Of a stretch of 64,000 bases of DNA, positions 11,016-19,821 are shown in pieces. The DNA lies in assembly GCF_900103955.1 (NCBI RefSeq), contig NZ_FNIL01000005.1:1-64000 (forward strand), written 5' to 3'. The stretch is from Alkalicoccus daliensis. Lineage in GTDB: Bacteria; Bacillota; Bacilli; Bacillales; Salisediminibacteriaceae. Made by a program: the position numbers and the translations under genes. Each line of letters starts with the position of its first letter. Within the stretch, counting starts at the first letter, position 1. Under the pieces are notes generated by a model, which saw only the letters and a list, made by a program, of their open reading frames with translations, had not been told where the DNA came from and searched no databases.

Positions 11016-12371
11016 TTATTTTGAACGGAGCTGGGCAGTAATATCTTCTACTTCCTGCTGAAGCTCCTTATCTTCCCGCAGTAGTTTTGAAATCTTTTCA
11101 TGTGCGTGGATGACAGTAGTATGATCCCGCTTCCCAAAAACGGCCCCGATTTTCGGCAGAGAATGGTCTGTCATCTCTCTTGCCAGGTACATTGCAATCT
11201 GGCGCGGATAGGCAACCGTTTTCGTACGCTTTTTCGCTTTCATATCTTCCACTTTCACACCATAGGCTGCTGCTACGGTCGCTTGTATATCATCTATAGT
11301 AATATCTCTTGATTTAGTATTCGGGATAATATCTTTTAATGCGACCGCTGCCAGGTCGGCATTCATATCCTGATTGATCAGCGAAGAATACGCAACGACA
11401 CGGATAAGTGCTCCTTCAAGTTCCCGGATGTTTGTATCGATTTGATTTGCGATATAAAGCATGACTTCATTCGGAATATCCAGATTTTCTGCTTTTGCTT
11501 TCTTGCGTAGAATTGCGATTCTTGTTTCAAGATCCGGAGGCGTAATGTCTGTAATCAGTCCCCACTCAAACCGCGACCGCAATCTGTCTTCCAGTGTAGG
11601 AATTTCCTTCGGCGGCCGGTCACTGGAAATAACAATCTGCTTTCGTTCTTCATGAAGAGAATTAAAGGTGTGGAAAAATTCCTCCTGCGTCTGCTCTTTT
11701 CCCGCGAGGAATTGTATATCATCGATCAGCAGCACATCCACGTTCCGGTACTTATTGCGAAAATGAACGGCTTTGTTATCCCGGATGGAATTAATAAACT
11801 CATTAGTAAATTTTTCTGATGACAAATACACAACCTTGGCATCAGGATTATGATCAATCACATAATGTCCGATTGCATGCATTAAGTGCGTTTTCCCAAG
11901 TCCAACGCCCCCGTAGATAAAAAGCGGATTATAAGCTTTTGCAGGTGCCTCGGCCACTGCAAGTGACGCTGCATGCGCAAATCGATTCCCGCTCCCGATA
12001 ACAAACGTATCGAATGTGTATTTTGGATTCAGCATATGCTTTGGCGGATCGTCTGCATTTTTTGCTGGAGGCTCCGGTGGTTTTTGCTTCATATCGAGCT
12101 GCGGCTCTGCCATATCATCCTTAGGAAGAATAAACTTAGCTTCAAGCTCTGCTCCCGTAAGCTCCTGCAGCGTATCAGTAATAATATTAAAATAGCGGTT
12201 TTCCAGCCAGTCTCTGGCAAACTCGTTTGGTGCCACCACAGTAATTGTATTGGAACTCTGATCGATTGAATCAGCTTCCGTATCTTTAAACCATGTATCG
12301 AAGCTTGGCTTGCTTACTTTTTCTTCAATTTTGGAGAGTGCCTGCTCCCAAAGATCATCTAAATTCTCCAC
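11016..12371 (-). CDS. dnaA: Chromosomal replication initiator DnaA
   Basis: A 451-residue AAA+ initiator that binds DnaA boxes and opens the origin. Domain I starts [11 protein letters not shown]. Walker A is [11 protein letters not shown] and Walker B LLIDDIQF. The C-terminal domain carries the DnaA signature ([15 protein letters not shown]). The frame is open for 55 more codons upstream, but the start is the GTG at 12371, which has AAGGAGG seven bases before it and gives the family length. It is flanked on both sides by DnaA boxes, consistent with autoregulation. Confidence 0.98.
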   Translation of the reverse strand: MENLDDLWEQALSKIEEKVSKPSFDTWFKDTEADSIDQSSNTITVVAPNEFARDWLENRYFNIITDTLQELTGAELEAKFILPKDDMAEPQLDMKQKPPEPPAKNADDPPKHMLNPKYTFDTFVIGSGNRFAHAASLAVAEAPAKAYNPLFIYGGVGLGKTHLMHAIGHYVIDHNPDAKVVYLSSEKFTNEFINSIRDNKAVHFRNKYRNVDVLLIDDIQFLAGKEQTQEEFFHTFNSLHEERKQIVISSDRPPKEIPTLEDRLRSRFEWGLITDITPPDLETRIAILRKKAKAENLDIPNEVMLYIANQIDTNIRELEGALIRVVAYSSLINQDMNADLAAVALKDIIPNTKSRDITIDDIQATVAAAYGVKVEDMKAKKRTKTVAYPRQIAMYLAREMTDHSLPKIGAVFGKRDHTTVIHAHEKISKLLREDKELQQEVEDITAQLRSK

Positions 12372-12541
12372 GCATTTCCCTCCTTCGCTCTTCCCTGTAC
12401 TATAACAATGAAACGCAAAGATACCTGCTGACTCCTTCTTTGTATAAGTCTTGTACACCTTGAATGAATAAAAATACACACAGATGTTGTGTAAAACATA
12501 TAATATAGAAGGAAGCAGGTAATTAACGATATTCACAGTCT

Positions 12542-12803
12542 TGTGGATAAACTTATTAAAGCTTTTGTATAACTATCCACACTGTTATACACAGCTGTGG
12601 ATAGTTTTTATCGAACCGAATAATTTTCCACGAGAAAAACATCACTATCGTATCAAAAAAACAGGCATATGACAATCATTCTTTAAAGTTATCCACAAAA
12701 TTCTACCTGTTGTGTTTAAATATTATCCACAACACTAGATACTGTGAATTACCTGTGGGGAAGTTTGTGCAGGAGAAAAATAAAGTGCAGAATATTATCC
12801 ACA
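12542..12803. other. oriC: oriC DnaA-box cluster upstream of dnaA
   Basis: Perfect boxes lie at 12542-12550 (minus), 12689-12697, 12723-12731 and 12795-12803 (plus). One-mismatch boxes lie at 12573-12581 (CTATCCACA), 12585-12593 (TTATACACA) and 12596-12604 (TGTGGATAG). TTTTCCACG at 12624-12632 is weaker. This corresponds to the upstream cluster of the Bacillus bipartite origin and overlaps the dnaA promoter region. Confidence 0.92.
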
Positions 12804-12971
12804 GGCAGCGAAAAGAAAAAATTAATTAATTTTGTAGAAGTAAATGAAAAGTACAGGAAGGAAAATTTCTGAAGAGAATCATCTATCTTTTTTAGAGGAC
12901 TGTGAAATATTCATTGGCTTTTTTTATCAAGGCTACCTTGAAAATAAAAGTTCCGCTAAAAAGAAGAAATA

Positions 12972-13088
12972 ATGCTGCTTCACTTTCGGATAGGCTTGCC
13001 CAAGGGCTTGTTCTCGACTAATTTTGGCGAAAAGATCGTCCGCCAAAATGGATTCTCGAACTGCGCTCATCCTTTGGGCGTCCTCTCC
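12972..13088 (-). repeat. Interspersed repeat family B, copy 1
   Basis: Read on the minus strand it matches 40199-40260 through AGTCGA, ACAAGCCCT, GGG, AGCC and the terminal GCAGCA. It also contains an extra perfect 9-bp hairpin (ATTTTGGCG at 13021-13029 with CGCCAAAAT at 13041-13049). At that place copy 2 has a different 6-bp stem. No protein frame is shared. Confidence 0.6.
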
Positions 13089-13155
13089 TTCGTTACACAG
13101 CAGTACGAATGTTCATACTTCATGGTGCAAATATTTTGCATGAGTGTCTCTGTTA

Positions 13156-13615
13156 AAGTCTAATATTGATATAAGAACAGTACGCTTGCGGCTCCTTTTT
13201 CTGCGCTTGCCGCGAAGAAATCCTTCAGCTATCCCTCCCTTTTAAAAAGCAGGATTCCGCACAGCCCATCCAAGTAAGCCAGCTATGGTCTTACTTGGAT
13301 GTAAGACCATGGCTGGCTTCAATCCTGCTGTGAATTCGTTCATAGCCCCGAACGAATCTCTGATCTTCACGCTTTCTTTTTCCGCAGGCGTCTACACCGC
13401 CTTGTATTCACTTTGTTAATAGAAAAGCTTGTAATAAAACAATCTTTTCTATTGCTTCAAAAAGGGAAGAACGAAGAGAAAACCGGCGGACGCCTGTGGA
13501 AGAACGAGCTGAGAAGATCCCGCAGCGCAGCGAGGAAGCTGAGGAGCTTGTCCACGGCAAGCCTGCCGGATTGAAGCGAAGTTTTCTCTTATCAACAATG
13601 AGCATTAACAGAGCT
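13156..13615 (+). repeat. Interspersed repeat family C, copy 2 (with enlarged stem-loops)
   Basis: A longer version of 9281-9607. The left 75 and right 200 or so bases match copy 1. The centre is replaced by structured DNA: outer arms AGCAGGATT (13248-13256) and AATCCTGCT (13321-13329), inside which lies a near-perfect 19-bp hairpin (13276-13319). A third hairpin follows, ATTCGTTC with GAACGAAT (13334-13357). It lies between the upstream oriC boxes and rpmH. No gene is supported in 12372-14129. Confidence 0.85.
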
Positions 13616-13997
13616 ATTATCAAAACTCTTTTACAGATAAATGTGAAAGAAATGACAGAAAGGACCGTCGCTCTCTCTTCCTTCTGGAAAAAGAGTAAGA
13701 AAAATAACAGATGCCTGCCGAGAGGAAAAAATGCTTCAGTTTTCAAAAGTTATTATGGCTCGACCGACTGGGGAAATGTGCAGGCATGGAAGAATGAAAA
13801 ATTATAATGTGGCAGGATCAACTCTGTTTATAATATGGTTTCTTAATATTTTTTCTACATAAGATGACTTCTGCTGACGAATTTACTTCAAATTAAGACG
13901 GATTAGAGACGGCCAGGCAGATCCTTTTGTGAAACAGACGTTACACCAGCTGCAGGAAATGAATATCTTTCCTGATGTGCTTTTTCAAAAGAGACGC

Positions 13998-14026
13998 TTG
14001 ACATGGACAGGGGAAAAATTTATAAT
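13998..14026 (+). promoter_or_regulatory. rpmH promoter
   Basis: TTGACA (13998-14003), 17-base spacer, TATAAT (14021-14026): full consensus for SigA. Transcription would begin near 14033, leaving a leader of about 97 nt before rpmH. Confidence 0.9.
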
Positions 14027-14129
14027 TTACAAGACTGCCTGATCGCACTTGGTGATGCAGGCGAGATCGATGATGACAATAGACAAATAATTTATTGTTT
14101 TAATATGAGCAAGCAGGAGGTGTATTTAC

Positions 14130-14267
14130 ATGGGTAAGCCAACATTCAATCCAAATAACCGCAAGCGTAAAAAGAATCACGGTTTCCGTGCGCGCATGGC
14201 AACTAAGAACGGACGTAAAGTTCTTGCTAACCGCCGTCGTAAAGGAAGAAAGGTTCTATCCGCGTAA
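14130..14267 (+). CDS. rpmH: 50S ribosomal protein L34
   Basis: A 45-residue, very basic protein of the large ribosomal subunit ([20 protein letters not shown]...), nearly identical in pattern to other Bacillus L34 proteins. GGAGGTG precedes the ATG. It marks the start of the rightward gene set, opposite to dnaA, as in most bacteria. Confidence 0.98.
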   Translation: MGKPTFNPNNRKRKKNHGFRARMATKNGRKVLANRRRKGRKVLSA

Positions 14268-14273
14268 TTTAAA

Positions 14274-14300
14274 GGCCACTGATATCCAGTGGTCTTTTTT
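14274..14300 (+). terminator. rpmH terminator
   Basis: GGCCACTG and CAGTGGTC arms followed by seven T, directly after the rpmH stop. rnpA is therefore transcribed partly by read-through or from its own promoter. Confidence 0.9.
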
Positions 14301-14481
14301 TACAGAAAAAACATAGAGATTATAGTTTCACACATGCAGCTGTCCTTCAATTAACTGCGGGGCAGCTTCTTATATGTAACGCGATCGTCACAGAAGAGTT
14401 GTGATGTTCCATTGAATCATAGAAAAAGTTTAGGTAAAATGAATAGCGTTACAGGCGCTGTTTTCAGAGAGGTGCCAGGAA

Positions 14482-14847
14482 ATGAGGAAACAGCATCGAT
14501 TACAGAAAAACGAAGATTTTCAGCAGGTTTTCCAGCACGGGTTTTCCGCTGCCAATAGACAGTTTGTCGTCTACCAGCTGCAAAAACCAGAGCAGCAGAC
14601 GATCCGTATCGGACTCTCCGTAAGCAAAAAACTTGGAAATGCAGTGCTGAGGAACCGCACGAAACGTTTAATGAAAGAAGTTCTCCGTGATACAGCAGAA
14701 GAGCTGAAGCAGGACCGCGACGTGGTCATTATTGCCCGCAAACCGGTCACTGCGATGGATTTGGGAGAGATTGAGAAGTCACTTCGACACGTGTTAAATG
14801 TTGCTAAACTGTTTCAAAAGCCGCAAAGGAAGAATATGAAGAGGTGA
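14482..14847 (+). CDS. rnpA: Ribonuclease P protein component
   Basis: A 121-residue basic protein that assists the RNase P RNA in maturing tRNA 5' ends. The RNR-type motif is in [20 protein letters not shown]. An AGAGGTG ribosome site precedes the ATG. It is followed after 7 nt by yidD. Confidence 0.96.
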   Translation: MRKQHRLQKNEDFQQVFQHGFSAANRQFVVYQLQKPEQQTIRIGLSVSKKLGNAVLRNRTKRLMKEVLRDTAEELKQDRDVVIIARKPVTAMDLGEIEKSLRHVLNVAKLFQKPQRKNMKR

Positions 14848-14854
14848 TTCCCGC

Positions 14855-15097
14855 ATGACGAAAGTGCTGACGGGGTTAATTCGGTTTTATCAGAAATTCA
14901 TTTCCCGCTTCACTCCTCCGGCCTGCCGATTTTATCCTACGTGTTCCCATTACGGAATAGAAGCGCTGCAGGTGCATGGAGCATGGAAAGGGACTTATTT
15001 GACCATTCGCAGGCTGTTAAAATGTCATCCGTTTCATCCGGGAGGCATAGATCCGGTTCCAAAGAAAAAAGACCCGGAAAATAAAGCAGGAATTTAG
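14855..15097 (+). CDS. yidD: Membrane protein insertion efficiency factor YidD
   Basis: An 80-residue protein with the DUF37 signature [15 protein letters not shown] and the HPGGIDPVP motif. It sits between rnpA and yidC, the usual place in many bacteria, though B. subtilis keeps its homologue elsewhere. The family assists YidC/Sec-dependent insertion at the membrane through an N-terminal amphipathic helix. Confidence 0.95.
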   Translation: MTKVLTGLIRFYQKFISRFTPPACRFYPTCSHYGIEALQVHGAWKGTYLTIRRLLKCHPFHPGGIDPVPKKKDPENKAGI

Positions 15098-15131
15098 CAG
15101 ATACGTGACGAAAAGAATAGGAGGACCAGAA

Positions 15132-15941
15132 GTGGTTAAGAAAATTAGTATTGTATCAATGTTTATTGGTGTCATGCTTCTGATGTCAGGGTGTTTTAAT
15201 ATAGATCAGCCTATTTCATCAGAGAGTGACGGAATTTGGGACCCATTTTTTGTTTATCCACTGTCATGGCTGATGACTACCATTGCAGATGCCCTAAATA
15301 ATAGCTACGGCCTGGCAATCATTATCGTAACGCTGTTACTGAGAATATTGATTCTGCCATTAATGATCAAACAGACGAAGAGTACAAAAGCAATGCAGGC
15401 ACTTCAGCCGGAAATGAAAGAATTAAGAGAAAAATACAGCGCGAAGGACCAGCAGACACAGCAGAAGCTTCAAAAAGAAATGATGGAGCTGTTCCAGACG
15501 CACGGAGTAAATCCGCTTGCAGGCTGTCTGCCGATCCTGGTACAGATGCCGATCCTGATTGCGTTTTATCATGCGATTATCCGTACACCGCAGATTAATC
15601 CGGATGTAGATCCTAGTTACACTGGCGCTCCGCAGGATTTCCTATGGTTTGAACTTGGACACGCAGATCCATACTTTATTCTGCCGCTTGTTGCTGGTGC
15701 CACTACTTTTATTCAGCAGAAAATGATGATGGTTCAGGACAACCCGCAGATGAAAGCACTGCTTTATATCATGCCGATCATGATTATGGCGTTCGCAGCT
15801 TTCTTCCCATCTGCACTTGCACTTTACTGGGTTATTGGTAACTTGTTTATGATTGCACAGACATACTTCATTACAGGACCTAACGTTGGAAAGAAAAAAG
15901 AAGCTGGCAAAGAAGCTAAAGCGGGGGGAGCGAAAAGCTAG
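15132..15941 (+). CDS. yidC: Membrane protein insertase YidC/SpoIIIJ
   Basis: A 269-residue Gram-positive YidC that inserts and folds membrane proteins. It begins as a lipoprotein: a hydrophobic segment ends in LMSGC, the lipobox. The YidC2 core contains [15 protein letters not shown], the [16 protein letters not shown] loop, and five predicted membrane segments. The C-terminus is lysine-rich ([11 protein letters not shown]). The GTG at 15132 is preferred because AGGAGG lies seven bases upstream; an earlier GTG at 15105 lacks this. The stop overlaps the jag start by one base. Confidence 0.96.
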   Translation: MVKKISIVSMFIGVMLLMSGCFNIDQPISSESDGIWDPFFVYPLSWLMTTIADALNNSYGLAIIIVTLLLRILILPLMIKQTKSTKAMQALQPEMKELREKYSAKDQQTQQKLQKEMMELFQTHGVNPLAGCLPILVQMPILIAFYHAIIRTPQINPDVDPSYTGAPQDFLWFELGHADPYFILPLVAGATTFIQQKMMMVQDNPQMKALLYIMPIMIMAFAAFFPSALALYWVIGNLFMIAQTYFITGPNVGKKKEAGKEAKAGGAKS

Positions 15942-16558
15942 TGAATAAAGTGACAGTTTCAGGAAAAACAGTAGAAGAAGCAATTTTGCAGGGATTGGAG
16001 AAGCTGGAAGCTGCAAAAGATGATGTGAACATTCATATTATCGAGGAGCCGCAAAAAGGCTTGTTCGGCTTAATCGGCGGCAAGCCGGCGGTCGTTGAGC
16101 TTGTAAGAAAACCGGATCCGGTGAAAGAAGGTTTGACTTTCCTTCGTGAGACCATTGATAAAATGGGAGTTGCGGCGAGTGTGGAAAAAGAAGAAAGGGA
16201 AGAGGGCCTGTATTTTAATATTACAGGCAAGGAAATCGGGGTGCTGATCGGAAAGCGCGGCCAGACACTGGATTCTCTTCAATATCTTGTGAATCTCGTT
16301 GCAAATAAGCAGTCAGAAAGCTATCTCCGCATTCATCTGGATGCAGAAGGGTACCGTGCCCGGCGGAAGGAAGCGCTGGAAGTACTTGCGCACCGGCTGT
16401 CAAAAAAGTCACAGCGTACAAAGCAGGAAGTACGGCTGGAGCCGATGAATGCCCACGAAAGAAAGATTATTCATACTGCACTGCAGCATGATACCAGCGT
16501 CAAAACGTATTCAGACGGCCAGGAACCAAACCGCCGAATCATTATTGCACCTAAATAA
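15941..16558 (+). CDS. jag: RNA-binding protein Jag (KhpB)
   Basis: A 205-residue cytoplasmic RNA-binding protein: an N-terminal Jag domain (VSGKTVEEAILQGLEKL), a KH domain with GKEIGVLIGKRGQTLDSLQ, and a C-terminal R3H domain (MNAHERKIIHTALQ). KhpB-type proteins influence cell elongation and sporulation genes. The start is a GTG overlapping the yidC stop. It normally lies next to mnmE; here over 3 kb separates them. Confidence 0.95.
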   Translation: MNKVTVSGKTVEEAILQGLEKLEAAKDDVNIHIIEEPQKGLFGLIGGKPAVVELVRKPDPVKEGLTFLRETIDKMGVAASVEKEEREEGLYFNITGKEIGVLIGKRGQTLDSLQYLVNLVANKQSESYLRIHLDAEGYRARRKEALEVLAHRLSKKSQRTKQEVRLEPMNAHERKIIHTALQHDTSVKTYSDGQEPNRRIIIAPK

Positions 16559-16582
16559 ATACTGTTGCCTGAGATTGTTTAG

Positions 16583-16617
16583 AGCCGATTTACGAATTTC
16601 GTAAATCGGCTTTTTTT
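16583..16617 (+). terminator. jag terminator
   Basis: A 13- to 14-bp stem (AGCCGATTTACG with CGTAAATCGGCT) followed by seven T. It ends the rpmH/rnpA-yidC-jag block. Confidence 0.92.
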
Positions 16618-16618
16618 A

Positions 16619-16660
16619 TTGTCCAGGAATCATAAACTGCTATTTTTGTGGATAACTTGC
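16619..16660 (+). repeat. DnaA-box-bearing repeat, copy 1
   Basis: TTGTCCAGGAA, then CTATTTTTGTGGATAA about 20 bases later, and TTG. The same arrangement occurs at 37282-37323 after the dnaC terminator. It contains a perfect DnaA box (TGTGGATAA, 16647-16655). The following 16660-17000 has no gene and shows loosely recurring GGGAGTAA-type units (around 16840-16890). Confidence 0.65.
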
Positions 16661-17068
16661 CAGCATATTGACAGGGGGCAGGAATGGTCCGTAGGTAGCG
16701 GCAGATGTTGTGGCGTTTTTTGGGAACTGCATGCCACGCGCTTTTGTTTTTTTAGCGGCAATAGGGAATGGATGGGAGCAGGTTCATGCGGTAAAAATGA
16801 ATAAAGTATGCCAGCGCGGGAATAAATGGTTCACTTGGGAGTAAAGTCTGCTCAAAAGGAGTAACTCACCATAATGCGGGAGTTACGCGCCCTGCAGCGA
16901 GAGTACATCAGCAAATGTTCCTTGCAGCATACGAAACTTTTTCCTTATACTCAGAACTTTTGTTATCGCTGTCATGAAAACAAAATTTCTCTTTGAAAAA
17001 GGTGCTGGGAATGTGCCTCGTTGATAATAAAAGAAAATTTCACCAGCACCGAGAAACGCTCCGGTTGG

Positions 17069-18136
17069 CTATAGTGAGCGCAGGAAGTGCATCAGAATCT
17101 GCTGGTACTCCGTTACAGAATCTACATATACATATTCATTATTCCCGTGCCAGCCGTGACCGACAGGACCAAACTCCACGGCAGACCCTCCATATTCCAT
17201 AAAGTATTTTCCATCATGTGAACCGTGCTGAGCGTATAGATGAGCTTCTTCCAGAGAAGTGATTTCTCTAATAGAGTCAACGAGCGTATTGACGTAGGAA
17301 TTGGGCATACGTGTAACAACGGGTGCCCCAACATAGTGAACACTAACCGTTCCATTTGTAATGTTTTTTATCTGCTGAATAATTTTATCAGGAGACTGCG
17401 AAGGCAGATAACGAATATCCAGGGAAACTCTGCAAAGCTTCGGGACAAGGTTAAAAGCAGACCCGCCGGAAATTTTGGAAAAATTAATGGACGGTCCATC
17501 ATACATCGGAGGTTCTCTTTCCAGGGCAAACGGAAGTTCAAAAATTTTCATCCACAAATCATAGGCCATAATGATCGCATTATGGCCTTCCCAGGGACGG
17601 CTGCTGTGCGCCGATTCACCTTGCAGTTCAATCTCCAGCTGCAGTACACCTTTTGCCTGGACTGCTATACCAAGATTTGTAGGTTCTCCACAAATGATGA
17701 AGTCCCCGGTATAGCCCTGTGCTGTTAAATATTTCGTGCCGTAAACCCCGCCGGTTTCTTCATCGGGCACAATTTGCAGCATCACTTTATGGGAGAGAAA
17801 TTCCTCTTTTAATGCTGCTACTGTCAGCATCATGGCTGCCAGTCCGGCTTTCATATCAGCAGCACCTCTGCCATACAGTTTATTTCCTTTAATTTCTGGA
17901 ATAAACTGACCTGGTGATCCTTCCACCACATCCGCATGGGCATTCAGGACAACCGTGCTGGGGCCGCTGCCGATCACAGCCACAAGCATGGGATAACCTT
18001 TATTCTGCAGTTTTTGGACTTCAACACCCTGATTCTGGAGCCATACTTCACAGTAATTGATTATTGCTGTAATGCCTTTGGAATGGGAACTGTCTATCTG
18101 GATTAATTTTTTCAATAAAGGAATAGGATTCGTCAT
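17069..18136 (-). CDS. M20-family metallohydrolase (ArgE/DapE/ACY1-like)
   Basis: A 355-residue zinc-dependent amidohydrolase or peptidase of the M20 family. Metal-site motifs are in order: HADVVEG near residue 70, GRGAADMKAG, DEETGG with the catalytic glutamate, GEPT, and a late histidine in GHGWHGNNEYV. An insert after GEPT is the dimerisation domain. The ATG at 18136 follows GGAGGGG. Family members cleave N-acyl amino acids or small peptides; the substrate cannot be told. It follows the ATP-grasp gene by 25 bases, so ligase and hydrolase are probably cotranscribed, opposite to their neighbours and against the direction of replication. Confidence 0.85.
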   Translation of the reverse strand: MTNPIPLLKKLIQIDSSHSKGITAIINYCEVWLQNQGVEVQKLQNKGYPMLVAVIGSGPSTVVLNAHADVVEGSPGQFIPEIKGNKLYGRGAADMKAGLAAMMLTVAALKEEFLSHKVMLQIVPDEETGGVYGTKYLTAQGYTGDFIICGEPTNLGIAVQAKGVLQLEIELQGESAHSSRPWEGHNAIIMAYDLWMKIFELPFALEREPPMYDGPSINFSKISGGSAFNLVPKLCRVSLDIRYLPSQSPDKIIQQIKNITNGTVSVHYVGAPVVTRMPNSYVNTLVDSIREITSLEEAHLYAQHGSHDGKYFMEYGGSAVEFGPVGHGWHGNNEYVYVDSVTEYQQILMHFLRSL

Positions 18137-18161
18137 TACAGTCCCCTCCATAATCAGGATA

Positions 18162-19223
18162 TTATTGTGCGGATTCTGTGATCATCAGCTTTGCCGCCCG
18201 GGTCGTATTAATGGTTGTGACCTCATCATGCCGGGCATATTCGATGCCATTTTGCTGCTGAAGCCACTCTTTCTTTACTGGTTTCTCTGCTAACAGTGCC
18301 AGGACTGCAGCAGGAATATCCGCTCCTGCTTTATGGGAGAAACTGTAGCCACCGCCGATACGCGGATTAATATCAATTACATAATAATTCTTCCCGTCAT
18401 CATATACATCCATATTTAAATAGCCGACATGACCCAGCCTTTCTCCAATGAGTTCCGCCATTTCTCCAAGTTTTTTATGATCACAGGTGATACACCGGTC
18501 TACATCACCTCCGCGCATCATCAGCTGTTTTCGAATGAAATGAGTGAGATAGCGTCCTTCTAAATCGTTAAAAATATCCACACTGTATTTGTCTCCATCA
18601 ACGACTTGCTGAATTAACACGTTTTTTTCAGGCTTTACTTTTGTTATGGTGCTGATTGCCGCAAAAGAAATTTTTTCTACTACATGCAGATAAGCATATT
18701 TCAATTCTTCCATCGTATTTGCGTATTCAATTCCCACGGAAGCAGAACCATTACGCGGTTTTAAAATAAGAGGAAATTGAACTTCACCGTTTCGCAGTGC
18801 TTTTTCCGCTGCAGGCAGGCTTGTAAAAGTACGCGGCACACTGATTCCTAATGCTCCCATCATTTCTTCATAATTCCCTTTATCCCTGATTTTATTAATT
18901 GTCACCGGATCTGTAACGAATACCTGAATCCCTCTTTTTTCGAAGTTCGGTTTCTGCTGCGCAAGGCTGCATACTTCGAGATCATTTAAGGGAAATACTC
19001 CCTGCACGTTATGTTTCTCACAGATATTCAGCAGTGCCTGGACATATCCTGGATCGGAATAATGAGGTGTTACATAACTGATATCACCCATTTGCAGGGA
19101 AGGTGCATTGTATTCCGGATCACAGACAATGATCTGCCCGGAGATTCCAAGTTTTTCATAAGCTTCCTGAAAAAATTGGATAAAGTCATTTCTTCTCGCT
19201 GTAGAAGTAAGTAAAATATTCAT
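18162..19223 (-). CDS. ATP-grasp ligase of unknown substrate
   Basis: A 353-residue protein of the ATP-grasp superfamily, closest in layout to carbamoyl-phosphate-synthase-like ligases. It starts with a Rossmann-type preATP-grasp segment (MNILLTSTARRNDFIQFF). The ATP-binding core has PLILKPRNGSASVGI and the metal-binding DINPRIGGGYSFSHKAGAD. Such enzymes join a carboxylate to an amine or thiol through an acyl phosphate. AAGGATGAG precedes the ATG. It is the first gene of a two-gene unit with the M20 hydrolase and interrupts the usual jag-mnmE adjacency. The product may be a dipeptide-like or acylated amino acid; this is inference. Confidence 0.82.
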   Translation of the reverse strand: MNILLTSTARRNDFIQFFQEAYEKLGISGQIIVCDPEYNAPSLQMGDISYVTPHYSDPGYVQALLNICEKHNVQGVFPLNDLEVCSLAQQKPNFEKRGIQVFVTDPVTINKIRDKGNYEEMMGALGISVPRTFTSLPAAEKALRNGEVQFPLILKPRNGSASVGIEYANTMEELKYAYLHVVEKISFAAISTITKVKPEKNVLIQQVVDGDKYSVDIFNDLEGRYLTHFIRKQLMMRGGDVDRCITCDHKKLGEMAELIGERLGHVGYLNMDVYDDGKNYYVIDINPRIGGGYSFSHKAGADIPAAVLALLAEKPVKKEWLQQQNGIEYARHDEVTTINTTRAAKLMITESAQ

Positions 19224-19821
19224 AGATGCTCATCCTTTATTATTTTTTGAAATTCTTTTCCTTGAATGAACAGCCGCTTCTGCATTTATAGATCATTCTT
19301 ACTTGGTTATTTGGACCTAATACTTATATCTATTGCTTGTGATTATAGTTACCGGATTTTATGCATCATAAACGGAATATTCCGTCTAAAATTCTATTAA
19401 AAAAAGAAGAAAAACCGGATCATTGTGGGATTTTTTCGAAACACGTCTGGGATTCTGTGCGGTTTTCCCTGCATTAATAAAGACCACTCTCCGTGAAGGT
19501 GGAGCAACGCCAGCTGAAAACCTGATTTTCAATGAAAGGAAACTGAACTTTGTGAATGATGTCTGCTACGGATTGAAGCTTGACTCGGTTCAACTGACAG
19601 GAAGGAGGGTTCGTATGGCTGCACTGCTCTCGGCGAAGGCTTGCTCGATGGCTTGTTTTACCAAGCGGTTCCCGGAGCATACGGATTCTTTGCCTTTTTT
19701 TACAGCTGGATTTATGGTAATCTAGTAAGTTGGAATCGAACCAAAAAAATCACTAATTATAATTTCCATATATTTAAATAAATGTATTTCATGAGAAAGA
19801 TGGAAAGGAGGCGGTCATTGA
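19224..19821. other. Intergenic region before mnmE, mostly unexplained
   Basis: 598 bases with no supported gene. 19224-19400 is AT-rich and should contain the promoter of the minus-strand ATP-grasp gene (a TATAAT is present on that strand near 19342, with a poor -35). 19420-19720 is less AT-rich and has a short CCACTCTCC...GGTGGAG pairing near 19485-19505. It resembles the other repeat-like intergenic DNA in composition but matches nothing else that I could find in the window. A TATAAT at about 19758 may serve mnmE. Confidence 0.4.

Noticed and set aside
12372-12536. 55-codon N-terminal extension of DnaA
   Set aside because: It overlaps the dnaA leader and promoter zone, has no counterpart in the family, and the GTG at 12371 has a strong AAGGAGG.
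12972-13163. 63-codon plus-strand frame upstream of the family C repeat
   Set aside because: It runs through family B repeat DNA with an internal hairpin and has no ribosome site or similarity to proteins I know.
8920-13615. Insertion sequence or prophage remnants around the origin
   Set aside because: No transposase, integrase or terminal inverted repeats with target duplications were seen; the repeats are non-coding.
16985-17060. Terminator for the M20 gene (GGTGCTGG with CCAGCACC)
   Set aside because: The arms are more than 40 bases apart with no compact loop or U-run, so an intrinsic terminator is not supported.
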